DNA of 64,000 bases, from NCBI GenBank assembly GCA_020809705.1, contig CP085832.1, forward strand, positions 124,001 to 188,000, written 5' to 3'. The notes beneath the pieces were generated by a model, which was not told the origin of the DNA, did no database searches, and worked only from the letters and a program-made list of their open reading frames with translations. This document shows positions 53,214 to 64,000 of this stretch, piece after piece (the first letter of the stretch is position 1; the number at the start of each line of letters is the position of its first letter). A program made the position numbers and the translations under genes. Source of the DNA: Calonectria ilicicola. Its lineage: Eukaryota; Ascomycota; Sordariomycetes; Hypocreales; Nectriaceae.

Positions 53214-53739
53214 ACACCTCAAGTCACCTAACCTATTCTTTCCGCTCTTGGCAAAAATTTATCGAGTTCCATTCAAGATATTCACCCAATACATCAAAAC
53301 TAAGATTATCTATAAACTTTTCACAGCAGCATGACGATCATTAATGCAGTAAAAAAATCAGACCTACCGAGGGAACGGCATTTTCACGGCCCGATATGCC
53401 ATCGCGGGTAAATAATTTTTATGTACGGACTGGTGGCAGCCACTGTCCTCTCACGCAACGTGTTATGTGGCTTCGAGTTGACAACTCATGGTCGAGGAAT
53501 TTGCCACCGAACGCCGACCGACACACTGCTCAAAGTTTTCCCCCGCTTCATAACTGGGATGCAAATGCGAAGGAATTTAATGCGGGCTGTACGGTTTCTC
53601 TTCAGTACTGGATATAGGATGATTAGTTGATAGACAAAGGTTAGGCAGAAAGGTACCTTGCGGAGAAAATACTGTTGTTATTTTTTTCTTTTCCTATCTA
53701 AAAATAGTTCTATTGTGTTTTCGTTATGAATTCAATATG

Positions 53740-54912
53740 CTACTCCTCGTCCACGACGACCGGCCAAGTGCTTTCTACTTTTCCATATACAATGTCTTCC
53801 AACCTATCGCGGAGCATCAAAGCATGCGGCGCCTCTCCAACAGGAACATTGATGGCTCTTCCGTTAAAATTGATCTCTGATACAGGCTGGATCCAAAAAG
53901 CTGTTCCAACAACAAATACGGATACCAGGCGTCCATCAGCTGCTGCGCTCTCGACCTCTGCCATGGTGATTTTTCGCTCAAATACTTCGCAAGCCTTGGC
54001 ACCGTTTGCCGCATCAGTCGAAAACATTTCACGCGAAAGTTCAATGATGTTTCTCCTCGTCCCACCAGCTAAAATAAGCTTATCTTCGTTAAGAGGAGGA
54101 GTAATCAACTCGAGCGAGCCGGTTGCAGACTTCAACATCACAAAAATATTTGTTGAACCAGCCTCGGTGATTTGCTTCTCTGAGCCGAATAGCCATAGCA
54201 CCTGATCATATCCACGTCTCTTGGCCTCTGCATGTTCAAGCAGAGCCGGCCCATAGTTGGGCCCGATTTTGGCCTGCCCTGTTCCGTTTGGCCAAGCTCG
54301 CAGGGTGTGCTCGCTTCCAAGCAACCTCGTGCCGGATTGTAGAGCCTCTCCGGTGGGCTTGGATGGTGCAGGCCAGTACATAAGAAATATACACAGCATA
54401 GCTTCGTCAGGTACCTTGAAGCCAATACTGCTGTCAGTCCCAATCAATGTTGGTCTAACATACAACGCGGAGCCAGCTTTCTCTTTGGACAGCCATTTCG
54501 GAGCTTCAAAGGCGCATATCTTCTTGATAAGTTTCAGAAGTTCTTCTGGCTCAAACTCTGGTAAAGAGATACGTTTCGCCGATGCAAGCATCCGCTCGCA
54601 GTTATACATTGGCCGAAGCAGCCGCAGACGACCGTCAAATCCTCGAAAGACCTTCATCCCTTCGAAGCAATTGGTCCCGTATTGAAGGACACTCGCTGCT
54701 GGAGTCAAAGGAATCGGCCCGTACGGTACAATCTTGGGGCTGTCCCATCCTTTCTTTGAATTCCATGAGGCTATAAGCATATGGTCCGTATATGACTTGA
54801 GTGCCGCGAGTTCAGGGGAATTCGGTTCTGGGACCGACTTGGGCTTTGAGGTGCGCTCCAAGAGGACAACGGATGCGTCCAAAGGGGCTAAATTTGTCAA
54901 ATTTACAAGCAT
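53740..54912 (-). CDS. Branched-chain amino acid aminotransferase
   Basis: A single exon of 390 residues. It is a class IV PLP enzyme: Q-Y-G-T-N-C-F-E-G-M-K near residue 80, the PLP lysine in Q-A-K-I-G-P-N-Y-G (about 215), and E-A-G-S-T-N-I-F at the cofactor phosphate side. It transfers the amino group between Leu/Ile/Val and 2-oxoglutarate. There is no convincing mitochondrial presequence, so a cytosolic form is likely. Fungi keep several paralogues, some tied to secondary metabolites; nothing in the immediate neighbourhood shows such a link. The divergent, sparsely coding flanks suggest it stands alone. Confidence 0.93.
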   Translation of the reverse strand: MLVNLTNLAPLDASVVLLERTSKPKSVPEPNSPELAALKSYTDHMLIASWNSKKGWDSPKIVPYGPIPLTPAASVLQYGTNCFEGMKVFRGFDGRLRLLRPMYNCERMLASAKRISLPEFEPEELLKLIKKICAFEAPKWLSKEKAGSALYVRPTLIGTDSSIGFKVPDEAMLCIFLMYWPAPSKPTGEALQSGTRLLGSEHTLRAWPNGTGQAKIGPNYGPALLEHAEAKRRGYDQVLWLFGSEKQITEAGSTNIFVMLKSATGSLELITPPLNEDKLILAGGTRRNIIELSREMFSTDAANGAKACEVFERKITMAEVESAAADGRLVSVFVVGTAFWIQPVSEINFNGRAINVPVGEAPHALMLRDRLEDIVYGKVESTWPVVVDEE

Positions 54913-57199
54913 GCTGCCGGTTGTCGGAGGTCTGCAGTCTTAAGCCAAATGGAATGATGCATTGGTTTTGCGACCTGATCATAGGCTTCTTTACTCGTGT
55001 CTCGGTGCTCTATCTGATATTTATATAAGACTCTATAGTCATATACTTTTATATCATCACGCCTAGGTGCCTTAGAAGCTGGTTTGTTTGAAGTGCGTTG
55101 ATGGGCGTAGGGCGTAGGGCGCAAGAGCGCACGGCGCCTTTGTGGAGCAAAAGTTGATCAAGGAAACCGTGGCTAACCTCATTCATCATGGCAGTATCTC
55201 AACATGACTCATTTGCGAGCGTGGTCGCGTAATTAGTGTCACAAACGGCGCCTTTGTTGTCGGATGGACTTTTGTCGCATCATTTTTTTCACCGTCAACT
55301 TAGACAGTGTCAAGGCATGCCCCACAAATCTTGGGCAGACACATTCCTACTAACCACAACAGCCAACTGTAGGAGCGATAACGGAATAAAAAAATGGGCC
55401 ATTTTTGGAGAATATCAGTCCTAAGAACGAGGGACAATTTTTTCGGCTCGAACCCAACACGTTACTTTGATCTCAACGATGTACTCTCCTATCTATAGCG
55501 ACCTTTTGCATTCCAAGAGGCGATCAATGAGTTCCTGTCACATTTTTTTTTCTCCTAGTGTACCAAGGTTTTACTGTTTTACTTTGTCCTCCTTGTCGTA
55601 TTTCATGTGCTTGACTGACTAGCAGATCTTATTTAAAGATGGCAACTCCATTATTCAGGATAATGATTGAAAGAAGTTCGCCTTCACAATTTCAGAAATG
55701 GCTGTAACCTGAAAAACTTATTCACCATAAGCTACTGAAGAAATTTCAATCCCATTGTGCTTTCATGCATATCGTTAGCTGTGTGACAGATTGGGGTTTC
55801 GCCCCAACCAAGTTTTATGTAGCCCAGTTGATTGGAGCTACTTGCAACTCTGATCAATACGTATCCCTTTGTCCCAATTCGATAGTGTTTAATAGCACTA
55901 TCGACAGCATTGTTAACTATCGCTTTATTCCTTGATGGCCAGCTCGTTAGAGACTTTGTCAAAGGCCAGTAATGCAGCCCACTTTCGAACTACATGCGAT
56001 CCACACTGTTAAATATACATGTATAGGGTAGGAAAACGGTTGAAATATCCGACTTCCCGTATTGTAGAGTTGACAGTTAGTGCAATTCAATTCTAGCAAA
56101 TACTAAGGAAACTTTCGCTGTGCATTGATATAGAGTTAATCTCATTACGTGAATTAGTGGGCTTATACCTGAAAATTATATCATACGAGTGACATTACTC
56201 AAGGGGCAGTTTCTCTTTTAAGGGTTAACGGAATCAACATGAATCCGGACACGGAAGACCACTGCCGAGCTTCTCAGCCTTGGCGTCTGAAGCATTTTGA
56301 AAGAGTTCAAACCATCAACGTACTATACATTTTGGCTGAAGGATGTTATTTTGTTAATCGTCTATTGGAATAGAGAAAGTTTTTAGAGGCTATCTTGGAA
56401 ATTTTTGTCTTCCCGAATCCAGTTTTGAGATCGTCCCAGGGGTGGGTAGAGAAACTAACCCTTGCCATAACAAGTTGCCATTAATTTCAAAGACGGGAGG
56501 AATCTAATGCAAAATGCAACCTTCCACAGCGATTTATTTAATCCTGGGAACTTGCAACGGTACGCGGCTGTGATTTACCAAAACGGGGACCGTTTTCCGA
56601 CGTTACCTGGACCCATAAAATAATCAAGAACAGCGATATTTTCGGACCCTTTCATGACTCTCGTCGTTTTCCTTGATTGCGACCGTACCGCTTCTCATCA
56701 ACGGCTTCAGGAAGTGAGACCCGCAATCAACTATAAAACAAAAATTTGAATAAAAAGGGAAAACAGCAGCAAACCAAACCATACAGATCGTTATCAGTCG
56801 ATCATAAGTTTCAAGGGATGCGACTAAAACAGCACACGGAAAATTTAGCGCTCATTTTTAAGTTCATACGCTAAACTGCCCTGCATTGCTGGCATTGGTG
56901 GAAATTCCCCTACCGAGAACATTAAGCGGATCAATCCGAGCCACAACGGAGGATGATGCCGCGATTAGGAATAGAACCCCACTGAGATACGGTGAAAAGA
57001 TGGGTTAGGGAATACGAAGATCACGTCACAACTTAAATGGGAATACCTCAAGCTTGAATAGGGGAAGAATTGTACCTATTCGGTTGGATCCGAGAGTACA
57101 TAAAAAAGCTTGGTCAGCCGTGGATACGGAATACGTGCATCGCAGTCCACTGCTGCATTCCAAACCATTACTGCAGTCATAAAATGTTGTTTTTGGCAG
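54913..57199. other. 2.3-kb intergenic region
   Basis: No supported gene. GGGCGTA units at about 55105-55131 resemble the 28.6-kb patch. A minus-strand frame at 55732-55962 has no family features. A/T-rich toward 56 kb. Confidence 0.4.
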
Positions 57200-58992
57200 C
57201 TTTTTACGCAATTATGTCATCGACTCCGGTGCCGACCTCATCATCAGTGTCAGTAAATCGACGGGTGATATTAATTCTCTCAAATACAAAGGACAGGAAT
57301 TCAATGGATGGGGCGGTAAAAACACGTGAGTAGATTCGAATTTCGGCTTGCTGATGCTTCTAACCTTCCTTTTCAGTCACGTAGAGTCTGGTCTTGGTGC
57401 AAGTACCGTCTCAATTGCTACCTACAGTAGCAATGTCATCAAAGTTTCAGTTCAGCATGGAACCCTAAAGCATTACATTGTAGTGCGGTATAAAAATAAC
57501 AACGTCTATCTCTTTACCAACAAGGCAGATGACAGCGTCTCGGCGATGCGGTATATTGTGCGCATCAAGTCTGGTATCTTTAGCCATGCTTCTACGGATC
57601 CAGGTATGTCTTCCAAGTTGATGAGAGTTTGGACAGGATACTCAGTATTTATTTATATACTATTATGACCCCGGAAGTAGCTACATTGAGGCTTCGGATG
57701 TTAGCATCAACGGAGATGGGATTACGAAGAGCAAGCACTACCAAGGCTCTACATACGGCCGAACCATGGACTGTTAGTCTTTCCGCAACCCCAGAAACGG
57801 TTTGCAATGTTAAACTAACAACTCTCCTCAGACGATTACATTGGCAGATCCAACGGAAATGTCGGGCTTTACATGATCCGCTCTAATCACGAAAAGGCAT
57901 CTGGTGGCCCCTTTTTCCGATCTCTGCTTACACGAGCCGATTCGACTGGCGAAGACTTGTACGAGATTTACTACTACAACATGGGCAGCACGGATCCCAT
58001 GCGATTTGGTCTTCAGGGCCCACACGTTCTCGCATTCACCGACGGTGGCTCCCCTAGCACCAACCTTTTTGCTCGCAACGCAGATTGGGCATGGTTTGAT
58101 GCCATCGGAGTAAGCCAAGTTCAAATGCACTACACTTACTGATACAGGTTGCTGACTGGAAAATTGATAGCTTGATGGATGGACTAACTGGGGTGATCGT
58201 GGATATGCCGCTGGTGTGGGTATATCCAACATGAAGTCAGGATACACTTACACCGTCGCCCTGTCTAACACAGTGGCTCAATACTGGGGGGTGGCATCAT
58301 CAACTAATGGCGCATGGACCATTAAAAAGGTAATCCCTGGTACATACACTATGACTGTATACAAGGATGAACTTGAAGTGTACACGGGTTCTGTCACGGT
58401 CAACAAGGGTGTCGGCACGGCAGTCAACACCGTCAAGGCAACGGATCCGGCTGATGATGCTGTCATATGGCGTATCGGCGAGTGGGATGGGACTCCTCGC
58501 GGCTTCCTCAACTTTGAGGATAAAGTGATGAAGCCAACATACATGCACCCATCAGATAAGCGTCTTGCCAAATGGGACGCGGGCAACTTTATTGTAGGCA
58601 CAACTGCAGCAAGCGGGTTCCCAGGCTACATGTGGCAAGACATAAACAACAACCATATCGTTTATTTCCGACTGACTCAGGCCCAACTCGCCACCGCCCA
58701 CACGATTCGAATTGGTATAACTCAAGCCTATATCAACGGCAGGCCAACTATTCAGGTCAATGACTGGTCAGCCCGCGCTCCTAGTGCGACAGATCAAGCT
58801 AAAACCCGAAGCCTAGCCACGGGCACGTATCGTGGGAACAACGCCAAGCTTGAATTTTCCGTGCCCGCCAGTGCTTTCAAGCAGAGCACCAGCGAATGGC
58901 AAGTCATGACAATTAGCATCATTACTGGTAGCTCTGGTTCTCAGTATCTTAGTGGGGGGGTCAGCTTCGACTGCATCGACATGTTGAACTAA
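57200..58992 (+). pseudogene. PL4 rhamnogalacturonan lyase, apparently broken
   Basis: Recognisable exons: 57200-57325, 57377-57603, 57646-57772, 57832-58109 and 58171-58992. The protein follows polysaccharide lyase family 4: an opening N-Y-V-I-D-S-G, the lyase core with R-S-N-H-E-K-A-S-G-G-P-F-F and D-P-M-R-F-G-L-Q-G-P-H-V, a fibronectin-like middle and a carbohydrate-binding jelly-roll end starting at V-I-W-R-I-G-E-W-D-G. Such enzymes are secreted and cleave pectin's rhamnogalacturonan backbone. Two problems: the frame before N-Y-V-I-D has a stop and no ATG or signal peptide, and the intron at 57604-57645 joins phases that differ by one base, hitting a stop. Either it is decaying or there is an assembly error. 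Confidence 0.7.
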
Positions 58993-59259
58993 GGTCATGA
59001 CGGATTCACAATTATTCAACCAAGGCCATAACAAAGAGAAGCCGAAGCAAAGAGAGTATTCGTTTTTTTCAGTATATTTTTATCTTATTGCAATATTAAT
59101 CAACATGCGCTAAGCTTCTGCATTGCGAATAAATAAAAGATCCCGAATTGCACAATATGCAATTTCCGTTCGATGGTCTCCTAGTTTTACCCTTAGCATT
59201 GTATTTCTCTCGTAACTGGACAAATTTACTAACCCCAATCTTGTATCAAATGGTGATAA

Positions 59260-60220
59260 TCAAGAAGTATAGTCAAAAGTGTGAGAGTTAATGTTGATTG
59301 TCGACACTTCCCAGGTTTTACCTCCATCAGTTGTATTGAAGCCGGATGAGGTAGCCTCAGTGAGAACCAGGGTGTCGCCAAATGAGGCATCAGCTGCGTT
59401 GAGTATAATAGTGGTATCGAGATATTCTGCATCAATCAGCTATGCGACTGGAACATTCGGGGGGGGGGTTAATCCTACGATGGGCTCCAGTGGTCCCGAC
59501 ACAGGCACTGTCTTGACATTCGACAGCAGTTCCCCATCCCTGGGCTTGTCCAGACGCTGTGATTATTGGTTAAAAAAAAGTACTTCAGCTAAAATTCAGA
59601 AGGTTTCTTACAAGTTGACAGAGATGACACGACTGTCCCGCCAACTGTTACGGTTTGGTCATATTTTCCGGTCGAGTCGTTATATTTGTCTAGATCTCTG
59701 TGAGAAACTGCGAGCCGTGTCCATGAAAAGGCTTAACCTTACAGTGCATAATCACCTTGTCGCCAGCTGAAGCAGGTACCTGCTTTCCGCCCAATTGTGT
59801 GCCTAACAGAGTTAATTGATTTATTTTTTTCCATCTTTCTTTGTAGTAAAACTACCTTGGAGGGTGCTAGCCCATGTGCACCATTGTCCACTTGTAGCGC
59901 CGCAGTTGCTTCTCGCTAATTAGTACCAACGCAGAGAATTCTGTAATTTCAAACTCTTACCTCGCAGGATCCGAAAATGACACAGCCAGTGCTTGAATGA
60001 GATCTCCAGCACTCGTCCCCATTCCTGGCCAAAGTGCCAGGCGATCTTTTTGGGGGCTTGGGGCTTCAGGCAGAACAAGTGTTGTCGTAGCCTCTCGAAT
60101 CCAAGAATTTGTCGGCCCCAGCGAGAAGGCTGGGCCAAAGTAGACAATACTCTGACATTTAGCCAAGTTCATCAGAGCCAAAAGGCCCAATGAGACGCTG
60201 CTTTTGGTTGAGAACTGCAT
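59260..60220 (-). CDS. Small secreted protein, six exons
   Basis: Exons on the minus strand 60220-59961, 59911-59856, 59802-59743, 59689-59612, 59556-59479 and 59426-59260, 232 residues. The N-terminus is a signal peptide (S-L-G-L-L-A-L-M-N-L-A-K-C). The mature part has W-I-R-E-A-T-T-T-L-V-L-P, a W-P-G-M-G-T loop, C-G-A-T-S-G-Q-W-C-T-W and G-G-T-V-V-S-S-L-S-T, giving a beta-rich look like fungal secreted lectin/glucanase-fold proteins. I do not recognise a catalytic set. The first acceptor is a weaker GAG. It converges with the lyase gene (267 bases between stops), so both may once have served plant-wall interaction. Confidence 0.75.
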
Positions 60221-61703
60221 TTTTTAGTTGTCGAAATACAATGGCTCAATTGCTGCCTCTGCCATTTGGATCCTGGAGCCATGATATTTTATACTGATCC
60301 CCTTATTTCATTTCCTCCTGTACGATCAGGCTGAATAGCCCTTAACCCACAAAATCCATTCCACATGGCTTGAGTCGATTACTTCCACCTATCATCATAA
60401 CATTTTACAAGAGTACATTGGAAAAATTCCACCTATCAACTATGGGATTGTGGTAATAATATTGGAGTATGGTGTTATATTGAGATGCCGTGATTGCCGT
60501 GCCGTCGCTCCATGGTTTTATGTAATGGCCCATTCGGTGTTGGTGCTAGTTTGTATCAAACCAAGGTGAAACATGCAAACACGAGATACCCAGTCGCAGA
60601 ACCTTGTAATGATCACAGCGCAAGAACTTGAACACTGTCAGTTGGAGATCACTATTCTAGAAATATTTCTAGGCCGGAATTGTTGCAATAGCGAAAAGTA
60701 ATTATCCAAATTCTTGGCATGCCGTGGATGAGATATCTCACGCCCATGTAGGACGAATTCGCCTCCTTATGCTGACCCACTAAGGATCCAACTCAGTGAT
60801 ACCAAGCGGGTCACCACTTTCTCAATAATCAAAATCATCGACACCTAGTGTTTCAGACATGGGCCAGAAGTAATTCAAGAACAAAAAAAAACAGGGCTTA
60901 CTACAAACCTAACCGAATAATGGCCAGGGTTGGGACCGCCAAACTCCCAAAGAAACTCGGGTGCGATAGTATAAAGAATTTGCGGCGTGCACCTGCATTT
61001 TCTGCTCTCTAAAGCATAAAATCAGTGAAGATATGGTTTTCTAACATTTTCTTTTCTTCCTCGCGATACACATTCATGTCAATCGAGACAATTTCTAACA
61101 CTCCAGAGTTTCATACGTTCTTGCCGCTATGGTTATCTCATTCTCAAATTCTATCAATACCATGTTACTGATCATGAGTCAAGCTTCGTTAAAAGTAGGC
61201 TACAGGACAAGTAATCTCGCTTCTTTAGAGTGCTTGTTGCACAATTTCCCACCATTATCAACTCATTCTCGATTCCCCACATGTCCCTAGAAATATTACT
61301 ACACATCATTTGTGCTGGTTTACATATCATTAGAATGTGTTATTTGAGCAATTAGACTTCAACAATCCCATTCACCCACAACAAGAAATTAAACAACTCA
61401 TAAATATTTCTTTAGGGGTCCTATTGCCAAACCCGGATATTACCTGACATTGCCCTGGAAAGCAAAAGAAGATCTTTGTCTGTACAACCACAGCAGCAGT
61501 ATTATTGAGATAAATTCTACCACGCCGAGGATTTCAGCATGACAGATTGGAATCTGGGATTGTTCAGTATCTTCATAAATGCATCATTTTATGCCTAAAC
61601 TAAGGGAGGGGGTTCTTTGACGATCAAAATCTTCTCAATGCATGTATGGGCAGATCATTCGTACAACACTGATACGGAAATGGTGTCAACACATATGGAA
61701 CCC
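60221..61703. other. Intergenic
   Basis: About 1.5 kb of A/T-leaning DNA without a supported gene, ending at the A/T-saturated block. Confidence 0.45.
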
Positions 61704-64000
61704 TGTAAGTGTGTGCCTTAGGCACCCTTGGAAGGCATATATAAGCCTGTTACTAGGGTAGATAGAGAAGAAGATATTAACCTTCTTACTATATATTATT
61801 AAGATCTTTATTATTTTAATCTTATTATATTATATAGTAATAATTGCTTTTTTTAAGATTAGTATTATAATATTGTTTTAGGTAATTATATTAAATAATC
61901 TTAAATTATATTTTAATATAATATATTACTAGATTATTAATTAATTAATTAATAAGAAAAATATTTATAATAATTCTTATAAATTTATTTTTAAAATCTC
62001 TCTCTAAAATCCTTCTTTATATAAAAAATATTTTATTTAATTACTTATATAATTTAAAGAAAATATTAGTTATTAAAGATTATAAAATAATCTTAAGCTA
62101 TTTTATAAAACTATAAAAAGTATTTCTTTATTATAAAAGTAAAGCTTAAAATTACTAATATTACCTTTATTATAATAAATTATTTAATTTTTATAATAAT
62201 TATAATAATTTAATTATAAATCTATATTCTTATTAATTAATATTACTTTATATTTTATAATTATTACTTTAATTTATTTAAGGTAAATACCTTTTTATAT
62301 TATTATTTCCCTATTATTAAATAAGCTTATAATAATATAATAAGATCTACTACCTTAGCCTTAGCCTTAATAAAGCCTATATTTTCCTAAAAGAAAGAAG
62401 ATCTTTTCCTAATAAACCTAATTCTTAGAAAAAATAGGGATAAAGAGGTAAGATTTATAGAGGATAATATCCCCTAGCCCTAGCTAAAGCCCTAAAGAGC
62501 TAAGATTATTAACTAAAGGGTATTTATTGTAGAATCTAATGAATAGTATAAAGATTAATTCTTAGATAAGGAGAAGGTAAAAAGAGTTATAGGATAGGAA
62601 ATCTATTATAATAAATTAATATTTAAGAAATAGTTAATAAAGACTTTTAATAAATTTATTCTCTAAAATACCATCTTTGCTTAATAGATAAGAGATTATA
62701 TAAATAGTACTATCAAATAGGGCTATTAGAATACCATTATTTTAACTAATATACCTTAAGCTAAAACTTAGTATCTAGATGCTCTAGTGGTTTGGAGGTA
62801 AGAAGCTGCTAAATATATTATATTTTTAAATTTCTCTAGATTTCTTATAATCCCTCTTAATAAAATATTATAGCTTAATAATATATCTATAAATATTATT
62901 ATATTTAATTTACTTATTCTAAAAAACCTAATCTTTATAAATAAGTAAGGACCTAAGTAATAGAGCAATCCCTCTAGCCTAAGAGAGGCCAGCTACTCTA
63001 CCTAGTCAATCTGGTCAACTTGGGGGAAGCTTAGTATACTTTAGCCTAAACACCTTTAATAGTAGAAGATTGTGAACCCTAGCTTACTTAAGTAAATATT
63101 ACTATAAATTAGTATAATTATAAGCTAAGTATAATAATAATAACTATCTAAGTAATTTATTACCTTTTTTTAATTTATTAAACTTTTTAAATATAAGCTT
63201 TAGTTTATTATAATATATTTAATTTTATATATTACTTTTAATAAGTAATTAGATAAATAAAAAATAAATTAAGTATAATATTATTAGAATCTTTAATTTA
63301 GATTTTAAAGATCTTAGAAAATAAGGACTTATTATTATATAAGGTAAATAACTTTATACTGATATTAGCCTCTTTTATATATACCTTAAAATCTTTAAAT
63401 AGTTTAATAAAGATTCTCTTTAGAAGTATTATCTTATAATACTTTAAAGTATAGCCTATAGGTAGTTAATAGAGAAGCTTAATAATAAAAAGCAAGTTAA
63501 GATTATAAAAGGCTCTATCTTTTGCTTCTATTAAGATCTTATAAGGCAATTTAAGCCCTAAAAGTCAGATTTATTAGAAGAGTATATAACTAAGAAATAT
63601 ACACTTAACTCTATCTAATAAGATATATCTCTTCCTCTCTAGGTATAATATAAGGCCAAGCTTATTAAATAAGCTAGAATATAGGCAAATAAAGAGATTT
63701 TTAAAATAATCTTCCTACTTATTAATTATAAGATCACACATTTATTATAAATTCCAATATCTAAAATAACTATTACTAAATTTATTTAAAACTATAAGAA
63801 TTAAAAGAAGAATATTAATATAATAATACTTAAAAATAAATAAATAAACTTCTAATAAAGATATTAAAATAATTAATAATTATATTATAAAAGGAAATAT
63901 AATAATATTAATAAATAAAAATATTACACTTATTAAAATAATAAATAATTAAATAATCACAATTATAACTATTACTATAAGAATAAATAATATAAAAACC
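61704..64000. mobile_element. A/T-saturated block, probable RIP-mutated transposon
   Basis: From about 61780 to the window end the sequence is overwhelmingly A/T, dominated by TA dinucleotides, almost without CG and with only short G/C islands (for example 62930-63070). This is what RIP leaves in duplicated elements. The left edge, starting TGT at 61704 with a TATA-like CATATATAAGCC at 61736-61747, looks like the start of a long terminal repeat. At about 62526-62820 one plus-strand frame is interrupted only by TAG and TAA, as expected from C-to-T change of Gln codons. The element's family cannot be named. It runs off the window. Confidence 0.6.

Noticed and set aside
55732..55962. 76-codon minus-strand frame in the 2.3-kb gap
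   Set aside because: Residues near its end (L-G-W-G-E-T-P) briefly suggested an enzyme fragment, but no further similarity could be seen in any frame around it.
62768..62968. 66-codon minus-strand frame in the A/T-rich block
   Set aside because: Its Ile/Leu/Tyr/Asn-rich product is what A/T-saturated DNA gives; the opposite strand carries the more convincing mutated frame.

Overview
The window is nuclear DNA of a filamentous ascomycete (Pezizomycotina, most likely a Sordariomycete). Genes carry short introns of about 45-90 bases with GTNNGT-type donors and CTAAC-like branch sites. Four Zn2Cys6/C2H2 regulators lie among catabolic enzymes, and the right end is an A/T-saturated block of the kind left by repeat-induced point mutation (RIP). 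I rebuilt exons by hand from splice signals, reading phase and family motifs; every multi-exon model given as intact closes in frame.

Left part (0.4-22.7 kb): an alpha/beta hydrolase, a cupin protein, a kynurenine-formamidase-like hydrolase, an M20 amidohydrolase, a Zn2Cys6 factor, an amidase with a probable GC-AG intron, an aldehyde dehydrogenase whose two small 5' exons are easily missed, a second Zn2Cys6 factor, a 2OG-Fe(II) oxygenase, a zinc alcohol dehydrogenase and an NmrA-like protein. Together they look like amide/alcohol/aldehyde catabolism under local regulators.

Middle (23.8-28.2 kb): a 241-residue protein with an N-terminal ubiquitin-like domain followed by two copies of a two-part block ending in Q-G-D/H. 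These resemble HET-s-type amyloid signalling motifs and are the most novel item here. A C2H2 protein and a ketopantoate-reductase-like enzyme follow.

Gentisate cluster (29-39.3 kb): MFS transporter, gentisate 1,2-dioxygenase, a divergently transcribed FAD aromatic hydroxylase, a nine-exon Zn2Cys6 regulator and a fumarylacetoacetate-hydrolase-family enzyme. The three promoter regions serving the transporter and enzymes each carry a CCCCG-N6-CCCCG element (one half-site has a single mismatch), a strong candidate operator. The route would be aromatic acid -> gentisate -> maleylpyruvate -> (isomerase not in window) -> fumarate + pyruvate.

Right part (40-64 kb): a dead ankyrin-repeat gene, a large glycosylated membrane protein, a secreted tannase/feruloyl esterase, two tandem LaeA-like methyltransferases, a truncated ketopantoate reductase pseudogene, a branched-chain aminotransferase, a PL4 rhamnogalacturonan lyase that looks broken, a small secreted protein and then about 2.3 kb of RIP-like A/T-rich DNA. 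Pseudogenes become more frequent toward this end. No tRNA, rRNA or CRISPR array was seen.
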